From positions 1-35,025 of the forward strand of contig JADGDQ010000021.1 of assembly GCA_016744805.1 (NCBI GenBank): a stretch of 35,025 nt of DNA. Direction: 5' to 3'. Of the stretch, positions 32,132 to 35,025 are shown in pieces (positions within the stretch are counted from its first letter, which is position 1; every line of letters begins with the position of its first letter). The notes under the pieces are model-generated. The model saw nothing but the letters and a program-made list of their open reading frames with translations, was not told where the DNA came from and ran no database searches. Source of the stretch: Sulfurovaceae bacterium (GTDB lineage: Bacteria > Campylobacterota > Campylobacteria > Campylobacterales > Sulfurovaceae). The translations under genes were made by a program, and so were the position numbers.

Positions 32132-35025
32132 ATGAGCTTAAAAATAAAGTTTGATAGACTAGAGTATCAAGAAAAAGCAGTAAATAGTATAAGTGATGTT
32201 TTTAGAAATATACTATTTACAAAAAATGAAAATAGAAAAAGTAATCCATCATTTGATTTAGGGTTATCACGCCAAATATTGGCTAAAAATATAGAAAATA
32301 TAAGAGAATCTAACAAAGTAGATATAGGTGATATTTCTATAAAAGGGGAGTTGGTAATAGACACTTTGATGGAAACGGGAACGGGTAAAACATTTACATT
32401 TTTAGAATCTATTTATAAACTTAATCGTGATTATGGATTGTCTAAGTTTATTATATTAGTACCATCAAATCCTATCCGTCAAGGTACTATTAAAAATATA
32501 AAAATTACTAAAGAATTTTTTGTAAAAGAGTATGGCAAGAGTATATCAGCATTTAATTATAGTGAAAAAACAGTGCAAAACTATATCAATGAGAGTGACC
32601 AAAAAATATCTGTACTTGTATCTACTTATCAATCTTTTAATAGTGCCTCAAATAAGATAAATAAAAAGGGTATAGAGAATAGTTTGATAGGTAAATCCAA
32701 GAGTTATATGGAAGCTATAGCGTATCTAAAACCTGTGATTATCATAGATGAGCCTCACCGTTTTGAGGGTAAGCAGACAGCTAAATATCTAAAAGAGTTT
32801 AATCCTCTTTTTACACTTAGATTTGGTGCTACTTATAAAAATGATGAATATAAAAATCTTATTTATACTCTTGATAGTGTAGATGCTTTTTCAAAAGGCT
32901 TGGTTAAAGCTATCACTGTAGATACAGTGGGAAATGAAAATGTGGATAATCATACCCTCTCTTATAAAAGCGTAAGTGGTGCAAATCAAAAAGAGTATAT
33001 AGCCTCTATAGAGTACAAAGATATAAACTCTAAAACCCAAAAAGCTCAACTCAAAAAAGGTGATAATCTTGGGAGTAAATCAGATATAGAGTATCTCAAT
33101 GGTTATATCGTAGAGAAGATTACCAAAAGTGAAGTGCTGTTTGTCAATGGTATATCTTTGGCACTAGGAGAGAGTGAAAGCTATGGGGTACTCTTGGATG
33201 CTATGCAGACTCAAATCGTTAATAGAGCCATAGAAAATCACTTCGAGAGAGAAGAGGAGCTATTTAAGATAGATATAAAAGCTCTGTGTCTATTTTTTAT
33301 AGATAGGGTAGATAAGTATCTTCTTGATGATGGAAGTGGAGGAGAGTTGGCGAAGCTTTTTGAAAAACTGTATCTGAAAAACTTAAATATCGTACTACAA
33401 AGAGAGAATTTAGATGAAGAGTACAAAAAATATCTACTAAAGACAAGAGAGACTCTAAAAGAGTTACATAGTGGATACTTTGCCAAATCCAAAAGTATCA
33501 AAGATGAAGAGGAGGCTATAGAGCTTATTTTGAATAAAAAAGAGGAGCTGTTATCATTTGATAGTGATTTACGATTTATCTTTTCTCAATGGGCCTTGCA
33601 AGAGGGTTGGGATAATCCAAATGTAATGACACTATGTAAATTAGCTCCAAGTAACTCCAAAATATCCAAACTCCAACAGATAGGACGAGGTCTAAGACTT
33701 GCAGTAAGACAAGATGGTCAAAGGGTTACAAAAGAGTATAATGATTTTGATTTTGTTAATGAGCTTTTTGTAGTCGTCCCCTCAACTGAGAGTGACTTTG
33801 TAAGCTCTATTCAAAATGAGATAAGTTTGCATAGTGTAAGAGCTGTTTCAAAATTGTTTAATGAGACTATAATGATAGAAAATGGTATATCTTCAAATCC
33901 TAGATTTGCTGTAAGACTTTTGGATAAATTAGAAGAGTTAGAATATATATCAATAGATGATGAGGGAATGAGCGAAATAGTTATTTCAAAAGAGCAATAT
34001 AGTCTAAAATCAGAAGAGTTAGAAAATCTTGATATAAAAGGGTGTGATTGTCAAAGATTAAAAGAGTATTTTGATAGTTATTTCAAAACTACAAGTAGAA
34101 TTAAATCAAAAGGTAGAGGTGATACCAAAGATAAAGGCAAAATAAAAATAGATAAAGAGAAGTTTTTAAAATTTAAAAACCTATGGGATAGTCTAAATTA
34201 TGATGCTGTTATAAAGTATGATATTGATACTGTAGAATTGATCAAGAAATCTGTAATGAATATAAATTCTAATTTTAGTATAGGCTTTAATGATATAATT
34301 ATCCAAAGAGATAGACATATAGAAGATAAAAAAAACCATGATACTCAACAAGATAGTATAAAAATACAAACCAACACTATATTTACTATTTATGAGTTTA
34401 TCAAAACACTTAGTAATAGAACAAAACTCACAGTCGAAACTATAGCAACTATTTTAATGAAAATAGATAAAGAGAAATTTCAACTCATAGCACAAAATGA
34501 AAATTTAGCACTCAAACTAATATCTGATGAACTTATAGGTGCAATTTATGATACCATCATCAATAAAATATCTTATGACATCAAGAGAATAGAGGTACAA
34601 AATACAGCACTAACTATAGATGGTAGGGTAAAAGGGTTTATAACAGCTGGAAGTTTAGGGAGAGAGAGATATGAAATTTCAAAAGATATCATTAGACAAA
34701 AGAGTATTTATGATGAGAACTTTATGGAGGTTGATAGTGCCATTGAAGGGCTTACTATTGATGAATCTAATCATAAAAAAATAACTATCTTTGCAAAACT
34801 ACCTAAAGTAAATATACCAACTGCACATGGGAGAAGCTACAATCCTGATTTTGGATATGTAATAGAACAAGATGATAAAAAAGAGTTATTTTTCATTGTG
34901 GAGACAAAGGGATATGATAACTATAGTGATATTAGTACAAAAGAAAAACTACAGATTGCAAGTGCAAAAGCATTTTTTGAGGAGCTAAAAAAGCAAGGTG
35001 TAAATGTAGAGTATAGAACCAAACT
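32132..35025 (+). CDS. res: Type III restriction enzyme, Res subunit (cut by right window edge)
   Basis: The frame is open without a stop from ATG at 32132 to the last base (964 codons read), so the 3' end lies beyond the window. The helicase motor shows Walker A METGTGKT at 80-87, the DEAD-like box DEPH at 206-209, and motif VI QIGRGLRLA at 516-524, all intact. After a long linker, the PD-(D/E)XK endonuclease core is present: NPD with D906, then E924-T-K926. Together this is a complete, probably active Res, which translocates or slides along DNA and cuts when two unmodified sites meet head to head. It starts 6 bp after mod. The missing end should be only the last few dozen residues, judged from the usual Res size. 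Confidence 0.95.
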   Translation, partial: MSLKIKFDRLEYQEKAVNSISDVFRNILFTKNENRKSNPSFDLGLSRQILAKNIENIRESNKVDIGDISIKGELVIDTLMETGTGKTFTFLESIYKLNRDYGLSKFIILVPSNPIRQGTIKNIKITKEFFVKEYGKSISAFNYSEKTVQNYINESDQKISVLVSTYQSFNSASNKINKKGIENSLIGKSKSYMEAIAYLKPVIIIDEPHRFEGKQTAKYLKEFNPLFTLRFGATYKNDEYKNLIYTLDSVDAFSKGLVKAITVDTVGNENVDNHTLSYKSVSGANQKEYIASIEYKDINSKTQKAQLKKGDNLGSKSDIEYLNGYIVEKITKSEVLFVNGISLALGESESYGVLLDAMQTQIVNRAIENHFEREEELFKIDIKALCLFFIDRVDKYLLDDGSGGELAKLFEKLYLKNLNIVLQRENLDEEYKKYLLKTRETLKELHSGYFAKSKSIKDEEEAIELILNKKEELLSFDSDLRFIFSQWALQEGWDNPNVMTLCKLAPSNSKISKLQQIGRGLRLAVRQDGQRVTKEYNDFDFVNELFVVVPSTESDFVSSIQNEISLHSVRAVSKLFNETIMIENGISSNPRFAVRLLDKLEELEYISIDDEGMSEIVISKEQYSLKSEELENLDIKGCDCQRLKEYFDSYFKTTSRIKSKGRGDTKDKGKIKIDKEKFLKFKNLWDSLNYDAVIKYDIDTVELIKKSVMNINSNFSIGFNDIIIQRDRHIEDKKNHDTQQDSIKIQTNTIFTIYEFIKTLSNRTKLTVETIATILMKIDKEKFQLIAQNENLALKLISDELIGAIYDTIINKISYDIKRIEVQNTALTIDGRVKGFITAGSLGRERYEISKDIIRQKSIYDENFMEVDSAIEGLTIDESNHKKITIFAKLPKVNIPTAHGRSYNPDFGYVIEQDDKKELFFIVETKGYDNYSDISTKEKLQIASAKAFFEELKKQGVNVEYRTK

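Noticed and set aside
1-35025. tRNA, rRNA, CRISPR or insertion sequence
   Set aside because: No cloverleaf-like conserved arms, rRNA stretches, regularly spaced repeats or transposase motifs were seen on reading either strand.

Overview
The window looks like a chromosomal segment of a low-GC member of the Campylobacterota (formerly Epsilonproteobacteria), most likely a Sulfurovum- or Sulfurimonas-like lineage. This is inferred from the AT-rich codon use, the ResB-ResC (CcsBA) fusion for cytochrome c maturation, AcnB together with an LDH-like malate dehydrogenase, a periplasmic heme-type sensor fused to HD-GYP, and the style of the Bat operon. No database search was possible, so the taxonomic call rests on family knowledge only. 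No rRNA, tRNA, CRISPR array, transposase or insertion sequence was recognised.

Layout. 1-2280: the 3' part of a radical SAM gene, cut by the left edge, overlaps a dGTPase-type HD hydrolase. Both are very AT-rich and look like accessory DNA. 2281-2581: an AT-rich non-coding stretch full of palindromes, in front of malate dehydrogenase. 3579-6671 (minus): ccsBA. 6853-7928: mogA, a small helical protein and a thioredoxin-like protein in one operon. 8024-9993: an AT-rich two-gene cassette, an SMC/OLD-like AAA ATPase plus an unrecognised 213-aa partner, placed between housekeeping genes. 10122-11668: a tight operon of two YbjQ-family proteins and an M48 metalloprotease. 11673-15146 (minus): batA, a batB-batC fusion and a batD-like gene. 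15247-15699: a small secreted protein. 15721-17164 (minus): an Rrf2 regulator with three cysteines and a DHH phosphoesterase, behind a promoter with an overlapping operator-like palindrome. 17318-17587: rpsO. 17797-21084: a GGDEF and an HD-GYP gene in tandem, forming a make/break pair for cyclic-di-GMP. 21236-22705: an outer-membrane-type lipocalin and a DUF523-DUF1722 protein. 22770-25340 (minus): acnB. 25609-28648: a pair of cytoplasmic leucine-rich-repeat (LRR) proteins, the second with a coiled coil and a J-domain-like HPD segment. 28711-30249: a SulP transporter. 30278 to the right edge: a type III restriction-modification system, with mod complete and res cut by the edge.

How the genes work together. 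mdh and acnB belong to the (in this group often reductive) TCA cycle. ccsBA supplies c-type cytochromes, and the HD-GYP sensor carries a CXXCH heme c site that depends on that pathway. The GGDEF and HD-GYP proteins have different periplasmic sensor domains and 9 bp between them, so they probably set local cyclic-di-GMP in opposite directions. The Bat proteins form a membrane von Willebrand factor A (VWA) complex, but no MoxR or DUF58 gene is next to them.

Best candidates for something undescribed are the LRR/J-domain pair (25609-28648), the AAA ATPase plus 213-aa partner (8024-9993), the radical SAM/dGTPase overlap (1-2280), and a malate dehydrogenase whose cofactor-selecting residue has changed in a way that suggests NADP use. 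Two genes also appear to lack a canonical start codon (the GGDEF gene with AUU, and batA possibly with AUC).
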